Source: an uncultured Collinsella sp. (GTDB lineage: Bacteria; Actinomycetota; Coriobacteriia; Coriobacteriales; Coriobacteriaceae). Taken from it: DNA of 53,153 nucleotides. Position numbers and translations under genes: made by a program. The notes beneath the pieces were generated by a model. That model worked only from the letters and a program-made list of their open reading frames with translations. It did not search any database and was not told where the DNA came from. Position 1 is the first letter of the stretch. Every line of letters begins with the position of its first letter. Shown here in pieces: positions 1 through 7,858 of the stretch. The DNA lies in NCBI GenBank assembly GCA_934655755.1, contig CAKUHA010000008.1, positions 1-53,153 on the forward strand. Reading direction: 5' to 3'.

Positions 1-33
1 CTTCAGACGCGGCACATACTTCTCTTCTGCCAT
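1..33 (-). CDS. rplE: 50S ribosomal protein L5, N-terminal fragment (runs off window)
   Basis: Only the first 11 codons are in the window, reading MAEEKYVPRLK. A PRLK motif near the N-terminus is typical of actinobacterial L5. A good Shine-Dalgarno (AAGGAG) lies 6 bases before the ATG. L5 binds 5S rRNA in the large subunit. In nearly all bacteria rplE directly follows rplX; here rplX is about 42.4 kb away, at 42489-42794 on the same strand. The identification rests on 11 residues plus the ribosome binding site, so it is good but not certain. Confidence 0.65.
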   Translation of the reverse strand, partial: MAEEKYVPRLK

Positions 34-164
34 TGTTCACTCCTTCTTGGGGTTTTAAGCACGGGGCGTGGCCACGACGGGTTGTCCTCGTGCCTCCTGG
101 CTGCATCCGCGCCGCTCATGGCATTTTGCGGTTTGGACTCGACACAGCAGGAGCCGACAAAACA

Positions 165-199
165 ATCGGTACTATACGCGCATTAGGGGCGTATTTCCA
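165..199 (-). promoter_or_regulatory. Candidate promoter for rplE
   Basis: On the minus strand a TATAGT -10 box (171-176) lies 17 bases from TGGAAA (194-199), a 4/6 match to the -35 consensus. Transcription would begin near 165 and give a leader of about 130 bases to the rplE start. Such a promoter is needed here because rplE is no longer downstream of rplX. This is a consensus match by eye. Confidence 0.4.
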
Positions 200-301
200 G
201 AAAAACCTCGTCTGCCTGCACAACTCCACAACTCCCCCGCACAAATTGATCCGTTGGGAACGGGGCAGGAACGAGAGTGGATTTTCGGACGCATGGCGAA
301 C

Positions 302-365
302 GAGAGTGGATAATCTCCCGGTTTTGGCCTGCATGTTGGCCAAAAGTGGGAGATTATCCACTCTC
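302..365. repeat. 28-bp hairpin between xdhC and rplE
   Basis: Arms 302-329 and 338-365 pair over 28 positions with one 2-base internal mismatch (320-321 against 346-347) and an 8-base loop. An 11-base direct repeat, ACGAGAGTGGA, occurs at 271-281 and begins the left arm at 300. The hairpin could end transcription from xdhC but has no T-run. Apart from it, the rplE promoter and the 17-bp motif at 406-422, I see nothing coding in the 34-437 gap. Confidence 0.7.
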
Positions 366-405
366 AATGGTTCCTCGGGGGGTACAGACCAGCAAAAACA
401 GTCCG

Positions 406-422
406 TATTTCACCGCAACTTA
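406..422. repeat. 17-bp motif also present next to rplX
   Basis: TATTTCACCGCAACTTA is the reverse complement of the motif at 42228-42244 and is repeated in the same orientation at 42282-42298. It lies in the gap between rplE and xdhC, so copies sit at both borders of the segment separating rplE from rplX. Confidence 0.7.
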
Positions 423-437
423 TTGATTGGGATGCGA

Positions 438-1481
438 TTAGCGTTTGCGGGGGACGAGTTTGGTGCGGCGTAGGTGGATCATCTCGGCGGCGATGGAGAT
501 GGCGATTTCCTCGGGATCCTCGGCCTCGATGGCGACGCCGATCGGCAGGTGCAGCCCGTCGATCTGCTCCTGCGTAAAGCCCTCCTGCTCCAGGCGGGCG
601 CGCACAAAGGCCGTCTTGCGACGCGAACCCAGGCAGCCCAGATAGGCGGGCTTGGCGCGCATGGCCTGAATCACCACGTCGATATCGGACTTGTGGCCTG
701 CCGTGGCAACGACCACCAAGTCGCGCGGGCCGATGGAGCACTGCTCGCCCAGGTTCTTGTAGTCGACCAGGCGACGGTCGTAGACACCGGGCACCCATTC
801 GGGCGTCAACGTACCGGGGCGGTCATCGCACGCCACGACGGCAAAGCCCGCCGCCGTGAGCACGCGCGCCGTCGCGGCACCCACGTGCCCGCAGCCAAAG
901 ATGTAGGTCAGGCCTTCGGGGCAGAGCGTCTCGATGTGCGCCGCAGGGATCTCGGAGGCGGCGTTGGTGTAGGTGACCTTACTCCCCTCCTCCACCAGCG
1001 AAAGCCCGGGGCAGCCCACAATGGTACGGCGCGATTCCTCGCCATGGTACTCGGCCACATCGCCCTCGAGTGCGCTCGCGATAAACGGTTCAAAGTCGAT
1101 GACAAAGTCGCCGATGCGCCGATACGCCAAGACATCGGCAATCTCCTGGAGCAACTGCGCCTGGGTCGCATCCAGATGCAGGTAGCACAGGCAGATGGCT
1201 CCACCGCAGATCATGCCGGTATCGGAGTTCTCGCCGCCCATGGTATAGCGGACCAGGCGCGAGCGTCCCGCATCCAGTAGCACACGAGCCTCATGCAGCG
1301 CAAAGAGCTCGATCTTGCCGCCGCCGATGGTGCCTGCCTGGCCGCCATCGGCAAAGACGGCCATCCAGGCGCCCACGCCGCGCGGCGACGACCCCGCCGT
1401 GCCGGCCACGACCACGAGCTCGCACGTCTCGCCAGCACGCAGGGCGGCAAGCGCTGCATTCACAACATCGAGCTTTTCCAT
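438..1481 (-). CDS. xdhC: XdhC/CoxI family molybdenum-hydroxylase maturation protein
   Basis: 347 residues. The N-terminal XdhC/CoxI domain shows GTIGGGKIE near 50-58 and a MICGG motif near 90. The C-terminal Rossmann half starts with FGCGHVGAA (about 195-203) and ends with the family's GVAIEAEDPEEIAISIAAEM stretch. The family binds molybdenum cofactor and helps sulfurylate and insert it into xanthine-dehydrogenase-type enzymes. It starts 9 bases after the yqeB stop, so the two are co-transcribed, and it probably serves the XdhD-type enzyme at 25448-28225. Confidence 0.9.
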   Translation of the reverse strand: MEKLDVVNAALAALRAGETCELVVVAGTAGSSPRGVGAWMAVFADGGQAGTIGGGKIELFALHEARVLLDAGRSRLVRYTMGGENSDTGMICGGAICLCYLHLDATQAQLLQEIADVLAYRRIGDFVIDFEPFIASALEGDVAEYHGEESRRTIVGCPGLSLVEEGSKVTYTNAASEIPAAHIETLCPEGLTYIFGCGHVGAATARVLTAAGFAVVACDDRPGTLTPEWVPGVYDRRLVDYKNLGEQCSIGPRDLVVVATAGHKSDIDVVIQAMRAKPAYLGCLGSRRKTAFVRARLEQEGFTQEQIDGLHLPIGVAIEAEDPEEIAISIAAEMIHLRRTKLVPRKR

Positions 1482-1490
1482 TGCCGCTTC

Positions 1491-2285
1491 CTATCCTCTA
1501 AAGACATCGGTGAGCATGGCGAGTGCCTCGAGCACGCCGCCGCCGACCGATGTCGCCTTGTCCGAAATATAGTTGATATAGCTGGCATCGCCGCGCGGAT
1601 CGACATCGGCGCACTTAAAGCCCTCAGTCACCTGCACGCCGTCCGTCAAAAGCCCGCGCAGGCAGCCATCAATCTGCGTGCACATGGGCGTATCGCCCGC
1701 GTAGCCGATCACGTCTCCGGCGCTCACGATGTCGCCGATCGCGCGGTCAGAGCGAAACACGCCCGCGGCGGGGCTGTGGATAACACGCTCTTTGCCATAT
1801 CCGGCAATCACACCCGGCACGCCCGTATTGGGCTGGGGCGAGCCTTGGGTAATGACGCGACCGAGGAAATGCCCGCGCATGGTCTCGACCACGGCGTCGC
1901 AATCGACTGGTGCGGTGAAGCCTGGCCCCACGGCGATGACGGCAGGTGCCATGTCGCGCGTGGTGCCCAGGTTGCGCTTGGCGAGGATCGCGTCGACCAC
2001 GGCGGCCGGCTTCAGCTCGTCGAGCATCTTGGCCTGAGGGTCCACCACGACGGCGACATCCCCCGCCCGGGTAATCTCGAGCGCCTCGGCCGGCGTCTGT
2101 GCCAAGCGAGCGCGAATGCCCTCGACCTCGACCTCGCCCAGACGAATGGCCTCGCAAAAACTGATCGTGCGACGGATGCACGTGGGAACCGCGATATCGG
2201 CCATGACGACCGACACACCGGCGCGCACCAAGCGAGCGGCAACGCCCGTGGCGATATCGCCGGCGCCGCGAACATAAACGAGCAT
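1491..2285 (-). CDS. yqeB: Selenium-dependent molybdenum cofactor biosynthesis protein YqeB (EF2563 type)
   Basis: 264 residues, the length of the short EF2563 form. The N-terminus MLVYVRGAGDIATG is the Rossmann-like opening of this family, followed by a TCIRRTISFCEAI segment. Comparative genomics ties yqeB to selenium-dependent molybdenum hydroxylases, where it is thought to help place selenium on the cofactor. GGAGGTG precedes the start. It is first in a yqeB-xdhC pair and divergent from yqeC, its usual partner. Confidence 0.88.
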   Translation of the reverse strand: MLVYVRGAGDIATGVAARLVRAGVSVVMADIAVPTCIRRTISFCEAIRLGEVEVEGIRARLAQTPAEALEITRAGDVAVVVDPQAKMLDELKPAAVVDAILAKRNLGTTRDMAPAVIAVGPGFTAPVDCDAVVETMRGHFLGRVITQGSPQPNTGVPGVIAGYGKERVIHSPAAGVFRSDRAIGDIVSAGDVIGYAGDTPMCTQIDGCLRGLLTDGVQVTEGFKCADVDPRGDASYINYISDKATSVGGGVLEALAMLTDVFRG

Positions 2286-2387
2286 TCCCGGGGCACCTCC
2301 CTGTGCTACGGTTTGAGCAGAGTAAAAGCGGTTCGACCGCTACTCTGATGATTATTTATTATCACAGTATTATACGGCGGTGAACAG
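2286..2387. promoter_or_regulatory. Divergent yqeB/yqeC control region
   Basis: A hairpin-forming repeat (CAGAGTA..AGCGGT, 2318-2332, against ACCGCTACTCTG, 2336-2347) is followed by an AT-rich near-palindrome, TGATTATTTATTATCA (2347-2362). AT-rich TATTAT/TATAC stretches before yqeC could serve as its -10. The near-palindrome resembles AT-rich sites near the second YheO-type regulator (34937-34957, 35126-35141). Function is inferred from position. Confidence 0.45.
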
Positions 2388-3125
2388 ATGGAAACGGTTA
2401 GCGGCAACCTTGCCTCGGCGCTCAGGATTGCACCGGGGATTACCGCGATTATCGGCAGCGGCGGCAAGTCGACGTTGCTGAGGACGTTGGGCCTTGAACT
2501 CATGCGCGCCGGCGGCCGCGTGCTCCTCTGCACCACCACGCACATGTTTCCCGTCGCCGGCGTGCCGTGGGACGGGTCGAGTCGTCGTCTGGACGCCGCA
2601 CCGTGGAAGCCGGGAACCCCGCATGTTCCCGGCTGCACCTGCGAGGCATGCGCGGGTCTGAGCCGCGGAAGCATTTGCCAGGCGGGCGTTCTGGACCCGG
2701 AGACAGGAAAGCTCTCCTCCCCCGCCGAGCCACTCGACGAGTTAACGCAGCGCTTTGACTACGTCCTCGCCGAGGCAGACGGAAGCAAGCGACTCCCACT
2801 CAAGGCACACGCCGCCTGGGAGCCGGTGATCCCGGCCGGCACGGCTAACGTTATCTGGGTCGTCGGCGCCTCCGGGCTGGGCAAGCCCATCGACGAGGTC
2901 GTCCACCACCCCGAACTCTTCTGCGAGCGCTGCGGCTGCAAGCCCACCGACACTGCCACCCCAGAGCGCGTCGCCCAGGCGCTCAATGCCGAGTTGCACT
3001 CGCTGAACCTCAACAATGCCCGCATCATGCTCAACCAGGTCGACATGCTCGACGACCCAACAATGGCAGACCGCTTCCAGGCAGCCCTCAACCGCCCCAT
3101 CATCGCCACCAGCCTCAAGGGGTAG
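2388..3125 (+). CDS. yqeC: Selenium-dependent hydroxylase accessory protein YqeC
   Basis: 245 residues with an early P-loop, GSGGKST (23-29), and the TTTHMF segment near 49-54 typical of YqeC. The family always accompanies yqeB and selenium-dependent molybdenum hydroxylases; its biochemical role is unproven. Unusual here are two cysteine groups: C83/C85/C88 with C97, and C179/C182/C184 (CERCGC). They could bind a metal or selenium, which is inference. It is transcribed alone, opposite to yqeB, and its stop codon lies inside the long palindrome that begins at 3119. Confidence 0.85.
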   Translation: METVSGNLASALRIAPGITAIIGSGGKSTLLRTLGLELMRAGGRVLLCTTTHMFPVAGVPWDGSSRRLDAAPWKPGTPHVPGCTCEACAGLSRGSICQAGVLDPETGKLSSPAEPLDELTQRFDYVLAEADGSKRLPLKAHAAWEPVIPAGTANVIWVVGASGLGKPIDEVVHHPELFCERCGCKPTDTATPERVAQALNAELHSLNLNNARIMLNQVDMLDDPTMADRFQAALNRPIIATSLKG

Positions 3126-3305
3126 CTAATTTGGGACGGGGCTCTTTTAGCTACCCATATCGAGTGAACGCCCTGAGATGATTTTTCTGGGACGGGGCTT
3201 AAAAAATCATTGCGTACCTAATGATTTTTTAAGCCCCGTCCCAGAAAAATCATCGGGCAGGTGGCCGGGGTAGCTAAAAGAGCCCCGTCCCAAATTAGCT
3301 ACCCC
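3119..3305. repeat. Nested double palindrome
   Basis: The outer arms 3119-3156 and 3268-3305 are perfect 38-bp inverted repeats. Within the spacer lies a second perfect 35-bp inverted repeat, 3177-3211 against 3220-3254, with an 8-base loop. Both arms contain TGGGACGGGGCT, so the inner and outer repeats are related. It fills the space between the convergent yqeC and hydantoinase genes and may act as a two-way terminator or be a mobile palindromic repeat. Confidence 0.9.
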
Positions 3306-3318
3306 GGCATCCTGGCTG

Positions 3319-4686
3319 TTAGCGGGGGACGTAGCGGCCGGGTTGGGCTCCGGTGGGCTCGCCGTCGACGGCGGCCAGCACGCCGTTGACGTAAACGGCC
3401 TTGGCGCGGCCGTGTGCCTCAAAGCCCTCGAGCGGCGTGTAGTCCACGGCCTGATGCTGCGTCGCGGCGCTGATGGTCCAACGCGCGCTCGGATCCCACA
3501 CGCACACGTCGGCATCGGCGCCCTCGGCAAGACAACCCTTGCGCGGATACATGCCAAAGACGCGGGCCGGGTTCTCGCTCATCAGGCGACACAGGTCCTC
3601 GGGGCCCAGCTGTCCCTCAAAGCTCGTAGCGATCGCGACGGGGCGATGCTCCACACCGGGCCCGCCATTGGGAATCGCACGGAAGTCGTCACGCCCGCGG
3701 TCCTTTTGCCCGTGCAGGTTAAAGCTGCAGTGGTCGGTCGCGATGGTATCGATCTCGCCGGCCACAAGCGCCTCGCGCAGCGCCGCACGGTCGCCCGCAT
3801 GGCGCAGCGGCGGGCTCATCACATACTTGGCACCTGCAAAGCCGTCCTCGCCCTGCTCCAGATAGCAGGTATCGTCGAGCATCAGATACTGAGGACAGGT
3901 CTCGACATAGATATTCTTCTGCCCGCGCGCCTTGGCGGCACGGATGGCCTCGAGTCCCAACTTGGTCGAGAGATGCACTACGTTGACCGGTGCATCACCG
4001 GCCAAGTGCGCCAGGTACAGCAGACGGCTCACGGCCTCGGCCTCGCACACATCCGGACGACTGAGCGCATGGCCCTCGGGTCCGTGAATCCCCTGCTCGT
4101 ACACGCGCTTCTGCAGTGCATTCACCAGCGTGCCGTTCTCGCAATGCACGCACAGCATGCCGCCGATACGCTTGAGCTCCTCGAGCACCTCAAGCGTCTC
4201 GGCATCGTCCAAGCGTAGATGGTCATAGGCAAAGTAGGTCTTAAACGACGACACACCCGCCTCGCGCATGGCCGAAAGGTCGGCGCGGTTGCGGTCGTTC
4301 CACTCGGCAAGCGCCATATGAAAAGCGTAGTTGGACGTGCAGGTTCCGTCGGCGCGGTGATGCCACTCGGCCAAGGCATCGGGCATGGTCACGCCGCGAT
4401 CGGCCGTCGCATAATCCACGATGGTCGTGGTGCCACCGCACGCCGCTGCACGCGTACCGGTCTCAAAGCTGTCGGCCGTCCAGTCCATGCCGGTCCAGCA
4501 CTGCATGTGCGTGTGACCATCGATAAAGCCGGGGAACACCCAACAGCCCGCGGCATCCTCGACGGTATCGCCCTCGTCCGGCTCAATCGCCGCAGCGATC
4601 CGCACGATCTTATCGCCATCCATGGCAAGATCGGCGCGGCGAAGTCCCTCGGGCGTCACCAGCGCGCCGTTTTTGATGATGATCAT
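3319..4686 (-). CDS. hyuA: Dihydropyrimidinase/hydantoinase-type cyclic amidohydrolase (YgeZ/HyuA)
   Basis: 455 residues, normal for the D-hydantoinase/dihydropyrimidinase family. Metal-site residues are visible: GHTH (H58, H60), the lysine expected to be carboxylated in SSFKTY (K149), H181 (VHCEN), H238 (VVHLST) and D318 (ATDHC). The enzyme hydrolyses cyclic ureides; in urate-degrading gut bacteria this family member is part of the conserved cluster and is thought to open a ring intermediate. AAGGAG precedes the ATG, and the mocA-like gene ends 9 bases upstream, so they form a pair. Confidence 0.9.
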   Translation of the reverse strand: MIIIKNGALVTPEGLRRADLAMDGDKIVRIAAAIEPDEGDTVEDAAGCWVFPGFIDGHTHMQCWTGMDWTADSFETGTRAAACGGTTTIVDYATADRGVTMPDALAEWHHRADGTCTSNYAFHMALAEWNDRNRADLSAMREAGVSSFKTYFAYDHLRLDDAETLEVLEELKRIGGMLCVHCENGTLVNALQKRVYEQGIHGPEGHALSRPDVCEAEAVSRLLYLAHLAGDAPVNVVHLSTKLGLEAIRAAKARGQKNIYVETCPQYLMLDDTCYLEQGEDGFAGAKYVMSPPLRHAGDRAALREALVAGEIDTIATDHCSFNLHGQKDRGRDDFRAIPNGGPGVEHRPVAIATSFEGQLGPEDLCRLMSENPARVFGMYPRKGCLAEGADADVCVWDPSARWTISAATQHQAVDYTPLEGFEAHGRAKAVYVNGVLAAVDGEPTGAQPGRYVPR

Positions 4687-4695
4687 AATTGCTCC

Positions 4696-5310
4696 TTATT
4701 GATTGATGCAGTTGGCCACGCGATCAAAATACGAGCATGCGGCGATATGCTCCGTTATGCGGCGCTGCCCCTTAGCGGTATCGACATCCCACAGTTCGTA
4801 AGCACGCGCATCGACCAATGCAACGTCGGTGCGGTCCTTGAGAATCGAGCCTCCGCCGTCTTTGCCTTCGAGAAGCATAAGCGCGTCGAACAGCTGCGCC
4901 GGGAAGAGCACCGGACTCGAAGGCTCACCATTGCACGCCAGGCGCACCGGGTGGCTGCGGCCACGCTCGTCAAACGCACGAGCCATGGCCTCAAAAGAAT
5001 CTGAGCTCACGAGCGGCTGGTCGCCCGGCAAAAAGAGGCAACCTTTCCAGTTGCGTTCGGCCCCCCACGAAAGGCCGGCACGAACGCTTTCGCTGCGCAG
5101 CTCACCATCGTGCAGCACGCACGGACAATGCTTATCCTTGCAAATCTGGGCGACCTTAGGCCAGCGCGTCGAAACCACGACGTCAAAGCCCCGGGGAACC
5201 GAATCAATCGTCCGCGCGATCAGCGGCTCGCCATAAATGTCGGCGAGCATCTTGTTGGAGCCAAACCGCTTGCCCTCGCCCGAGGCCATAATCACGCAAC
5301 CGAGTTTCAT
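4696..5310 (-). CDS. MobA/MocA-like nucleotidyltransferase (YgfJ-like)
   Basis: 204 residues. The N-terminal MASGEGKRFGSNKM matches the nucleotide-binding signature of MobA/MocA-type transferases, and LFLPGDQPLV (about 93-102) carries the metal-binding aspartate region. The family attaches CMP or GMP to molybdopterin; E. coli YgfJ (MocA) sits in the equivalent cluster and makes the cytosine dinucleotide used by xanthine-dehydrogenase-type enzymes. GGAGG precedes the start. Substrate choice cannot be read from the sequence. Confidence 0.82.
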   Translation of the reverse strand: MKLGCVIMASGEGKRFGSNKMLADIYGEPLIARTIDSVPRGFDVVVSTRWPKVAQICKDKHCPCVLHDGELRSESVRAGLSWGAERNWKGCLFLPGDQPLVSSDSFEAMARAFDERGRSHPVRLACNGEPSSPVLFPAQLFDALMLLEGKDGGGSILKDRTDVALVDARAYELWDVDTAKGQRRITEHIAACSYFDRVANCINQ

Positions 5311-5439
5311 CTCCGCAACCCTCCCCTGACTGCGTTGGACGTCAACGTTGCTATACCCACCATACCAAGCTCACACTCTGTCGAAACAGACACGCGCTCG
5401 TTTTTTCAGCGAGCGCTCCCCGGCTCTCCATAGCACAAA

Positions 5440-5470
5440 GGAGGGCACCCCGCGACGCAGGGCACCCTCC
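5440..5470 (-). terminator. Hairpin after carbamate kinase
   Basis: GGAGGGCACC (5440-5449) pairs imperfectly with GGCACCCTCC (5461-5470), followed on the minus strand by a short T-run. It lies 19 bases past the arcC stop and probably ends the ygeX-ygeY-ygeW-arcC transcript. Confidence 0.5.
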
Positions 5471-5488
5471 TCAATGGTGCAGATATGC

Positions 5489-6439
5489 CTACTCAGCGTC
5501 GCCGGTAAACGTAGTACCGGTCTTGCCGGCAAGGCCATCGCGCGCCTTCTCGAGCAGCGTGATGAGCGCCGTGCGGCCCGGCTTGCTCTCGGCAAACGTC
5601 GAGGCGGCCTGGACCTTGGGCAGCATGGAGCCGCGACCGAACTCGTTGGCCTCGGACAGACGCTTTACGTCAGCCGCGGTCAGCGTGTCGAGCCACTGCT
5701 CGTGGTCGGTGCCAAAGCCAATGGCAACCTTCTCCACAGCCGTCAGGATAATCAGGGCATCGGCATCGAGCTGCTCGGCGAGCTTCTCGGCCGCAAAGTC
5801 CTTATCGATGACGGCGGCAGCGCCCTTAAGGTGGTTGCCCTGGGCCTTGGTGACGGGGATACCGCCACCGCCGCAGGAGATCACCACGTGGTTGGTCTCG
5901 ACGAGCGACTTGATGGTATCGAGCTCGACGATGTTCACGGGCTTGGGCGAAGCCACCACGCGACGGAAGCCCTGCTTCTCGTCGTGGATGAACTGGTAAC
6001 CGCGGTCGGCTTCCAGCTCCTTGGCCTCGGCCTCGCTCATCCACGGACCGATCGGCTTAACGGGATCGGCAAAGGCCGGATCGTCCGCCGCAACCTCGAC
6101 CTGGGTGAGCACGGTGGCGACACCCTTGTCGATATTGCGGTCGAGCATTTCCTCGCGCAGGGCGTTCTGCAGGTCATAGCCAATGTAGCCCTGGCTCATG
6201 GCGCCGCAGACAGACAGCGGGCAGGGAATGTACTTCTCGGGGTTAGAGCGCGTGAGCTCGGCCATCGCGTTGGCGATCATGCCCACCTGGGGGCCGTTGC
6301 CATGCACGATGACGACCTCGTTGCCCTCCTCGATCAGGTCGACGATAGCCTTGGAAGTCGTCTTGACGGCCTCCATCTGCTCGGGAAGGTTGGCGCCGAG
6401 GGCGTTTCCGCCCAGGGCGACAACGATACGCTTAGCCAT
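5489..6439 (-). CDS. arcC: Carbamate kinase (YqeA/ArcC)
   Basis: 316 residues, the usual length. The N-terminus KRIVVALGGNALG is the family's phosphate-binding opening, and VIVHGNGPQVGM and VISCGGGGIPV are conserved glycine-rich segments of the amino-acid-kinase fold. It converts carbamoyl phosphate and ADP to ATP, ammonia and CO2. It starts 14 bases after the ygeW stop. The pairing makes sense: YgeW is expected to release carbamoyl phosphate from a ureido intermediate and this enzyme conserves the energy. Confidence 0.95.
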   Translation of the reverse strand: MAKRIVVALGGNALGANLPEQMEAVKTTSKAIVDLIEEGNEVVIVHGNGPQVGMIANAMAELTRSNPEKYIPCPLSVCGAMSQGYIGYDLQNALREEMLDRNIDKGVATVLTQVEVAADDPAFADPVKPIGPWMSEAEAKELEADRGYQFIHDEKQGFRRVVASPKPVNIVELDTIKSLVETNHVVISCGGGGIPVTKAQGNHLKGAAAVIDKDFAAEKLAEQLDADALIILTAVEKVAIGFGTDHEQWLDTLTAADVKRLSEANEFGRGSMLPKVQAASTFAESKPGRTALITLLEKARDGLAGKTGTTFTGDAE

Positions 6440-6453
6440 TTCTCAGCCCAGCT

Positions 6454-7656
6454 TTAGGCCTGGAACCAACGGGCGGTGTTGCGCTCGTCGAGGGCCTTGA
6501 GGGTAGCGGCCGGATCGGCAACCTTCTGCAGGAACATCATGGCTGCGATGGCGTACGGCTTGTAGCTGGCCTCCTTGTACATGCCCACGCGGTGCATGTC
6601 GAAGACATCGGCGTTGACCTCGCCGTGCTCGCAGGAGACACCGGAGATGTCGGCGGGCAGCGGGTGCATAAAGATGGTGTCCTGGCCGTTGGCGGTCTTC
6701 TCCATGAGCTCGGTCGTGGAGCACCAATCCTGATGCGTAGCGTTCTGAGCGAGCAGCTCCTTCTCGAGCGCAGCGATGCCGGCGTCGTCGCCCTCGGCGT
6801 ACAGGTTGGTGCGCTTCTCCATGGCGGCAAACGGAGCCCAGCTCTTGGGGATCACGATGTCGGCGCCCTCAAAGGCCTCGGCCATGGTGTTGACCTGCTT
6901 AAAGGAGGTGCCGGACTCGGCGGCGTAGCCCTTGGCGCGCTCGACGACCTCGGGCATGAGGTCGTAGCCCTCGGGGTGGGCCAGGGTGACGTCCATGCCA
7001 AAGCGGGGCAGCAGGCTGATCAGCGACTGCGGGCAGGACAGCGGCTTGCCGTAAGAGGGCGAATAGGCCCAGGTGACGGCAACCTTCTTGCCCTTGAGGT
7101 TCTCAAGGCCGCCAAACTCGTTGATGAGGTAGAGCATGTCGGCAGAGGACTGCGTGGGGTGATCGGAGTCGGACTGCAGGGAGATGAGCGTGGGACGGTG
7201 GTCCAGAACGCCATCCTCGTAGGCCTGCTGGACAGACTCGGAGACCTCGGCCATGTAGGCGTCGCCCTTGCCGATGTACATGTCGTCGCGGATGCCGATG
7301 ACGTCGGCCATGAAGGAGATCATGGTAGCGGTCTCGCGGACGGTCTCGCCGTGAGCGATCTGGGACTTCTTCTCGTCCAGGTCCTGCAGCTCAAGGCCGA
7401 GCAGGTTGGCGGCCTTAGAGAAGGAGAAGCGCGTACGGGTGGAGTTGTCGCGGAACAGGGAGACGGCAAGACCCGAGTCGAAGATCTTGGGCGAGACGTT
7501 GTTCTCGCGCAGCTGACGCAGGGCATCGGCGACGACGTAGAGAGCCTTGAGCTCATCGGTGGTCTTGTCCCAGGTGTGCAGGAAGTCGCTGCCATACATA
7601 CCCTTAAAATCGAGGCCGTTCAGCTGCTCGACGAGCTCGGTAAACTTAGCGTCCAT
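6454..7656 (-). CDS. ygeW: Knotted carbamoyltransferase YgeW
   Basis: 400 residues. FRDNSTRTRFSF (about 69-80) is the carbamoyl-phosphate loop, SDHPTQSSAD the second phosphate/carbonyl contact and MHPLPADISG the C-terminal HPLP motif of transcarbamoylases. YgeW is a distinct knotted transcarbamoylase present in urate-degradation clusters; it probably runs in the degradative direction, releasing carbamoyl phosphate from a ureido-amino acid (inference). GGAAAGGA lies before the ATG. The 202-base gap upstream carries a hairpin. Confidence 0.92.
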   Translation of the reverse strand: MDAKFTELVEQLNGLDFKGMYGSDFLHTWDKTTDELKALYVVADALRQLRENNVSPKIFDSGLAVSLFRDNSTRTRFSFSKAANLLGLELQDLDEKKSQIAHGETVRETATMISFMADVIGIRDDMYIGKGDAYMAEVSESVQQAYEDGVLDHRPTLISLQSDSDHPTQSSADMLYLINEFGGLENLKGKKVAVTWAYSPSYGKPLSCPQSLISLLPRFGMDVTLAHPEGYDLMPEVVERAKGYAAESGTSFKQVNTMAEAFEGADIVIPKSWAPFAAMEKRTNLYAEGDDAGIAALEKELLAQNATHQDWCSTTELMEKTANGQDTIFMHPLPADISGVSCEHGEVNADVFDMHRVGMYKEASYKPYAIAAMMFLQKVADPAATLKALDERNTARWFQA

Positions 7657-7811
7657 GTATGTGTCCTTTCCAAAGATGCGAATGATCGTAATGGGTAGAT
7701 GCGCTCCGGCATGCGCGTGTGGCTAGAACATGCAGAGCACTATGACGAGGACCCGCTACCGTTGAGGAAGCATGGGAGATAACGACCGCGGGCCCCAAGT
7801 CAACAGGGAGT

Positions 7812-7836
7812 GCCGGGGACACAGGCTGTCCCCGGC
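7812..7836. repeat. Hairpin in ygeY-ygeW gap
   Basis: GCCGGGGACA (7812-7821) and TGTCCCCGGC (7827-7836) are perfect 10-bp arms with a 5-base loop. It lies 22 bases beyond the ygeY stop and could be an RNA-processing site or attenuator. The rest of the 202-base gap shows nothing else. Confidence 0.6.
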
Positions 7837-7858
7837 TCAACAAAATCGAAGAATGGGA

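Noticed and set aside
33..473. Plus-strand frame of 146 codons before xdhC
   Set aside because: It crosses the 28-bp hairpin and the rplE promoter region, ends inside xdhC and has no family features.
445..1280. Long plus-strand frames opposite xdhC and similar long frames opposite ygfK, xdhD and the permease
   Set aside because: They are antisense shadows of GC-rich genes; the minus-strand products have clear family motifs.
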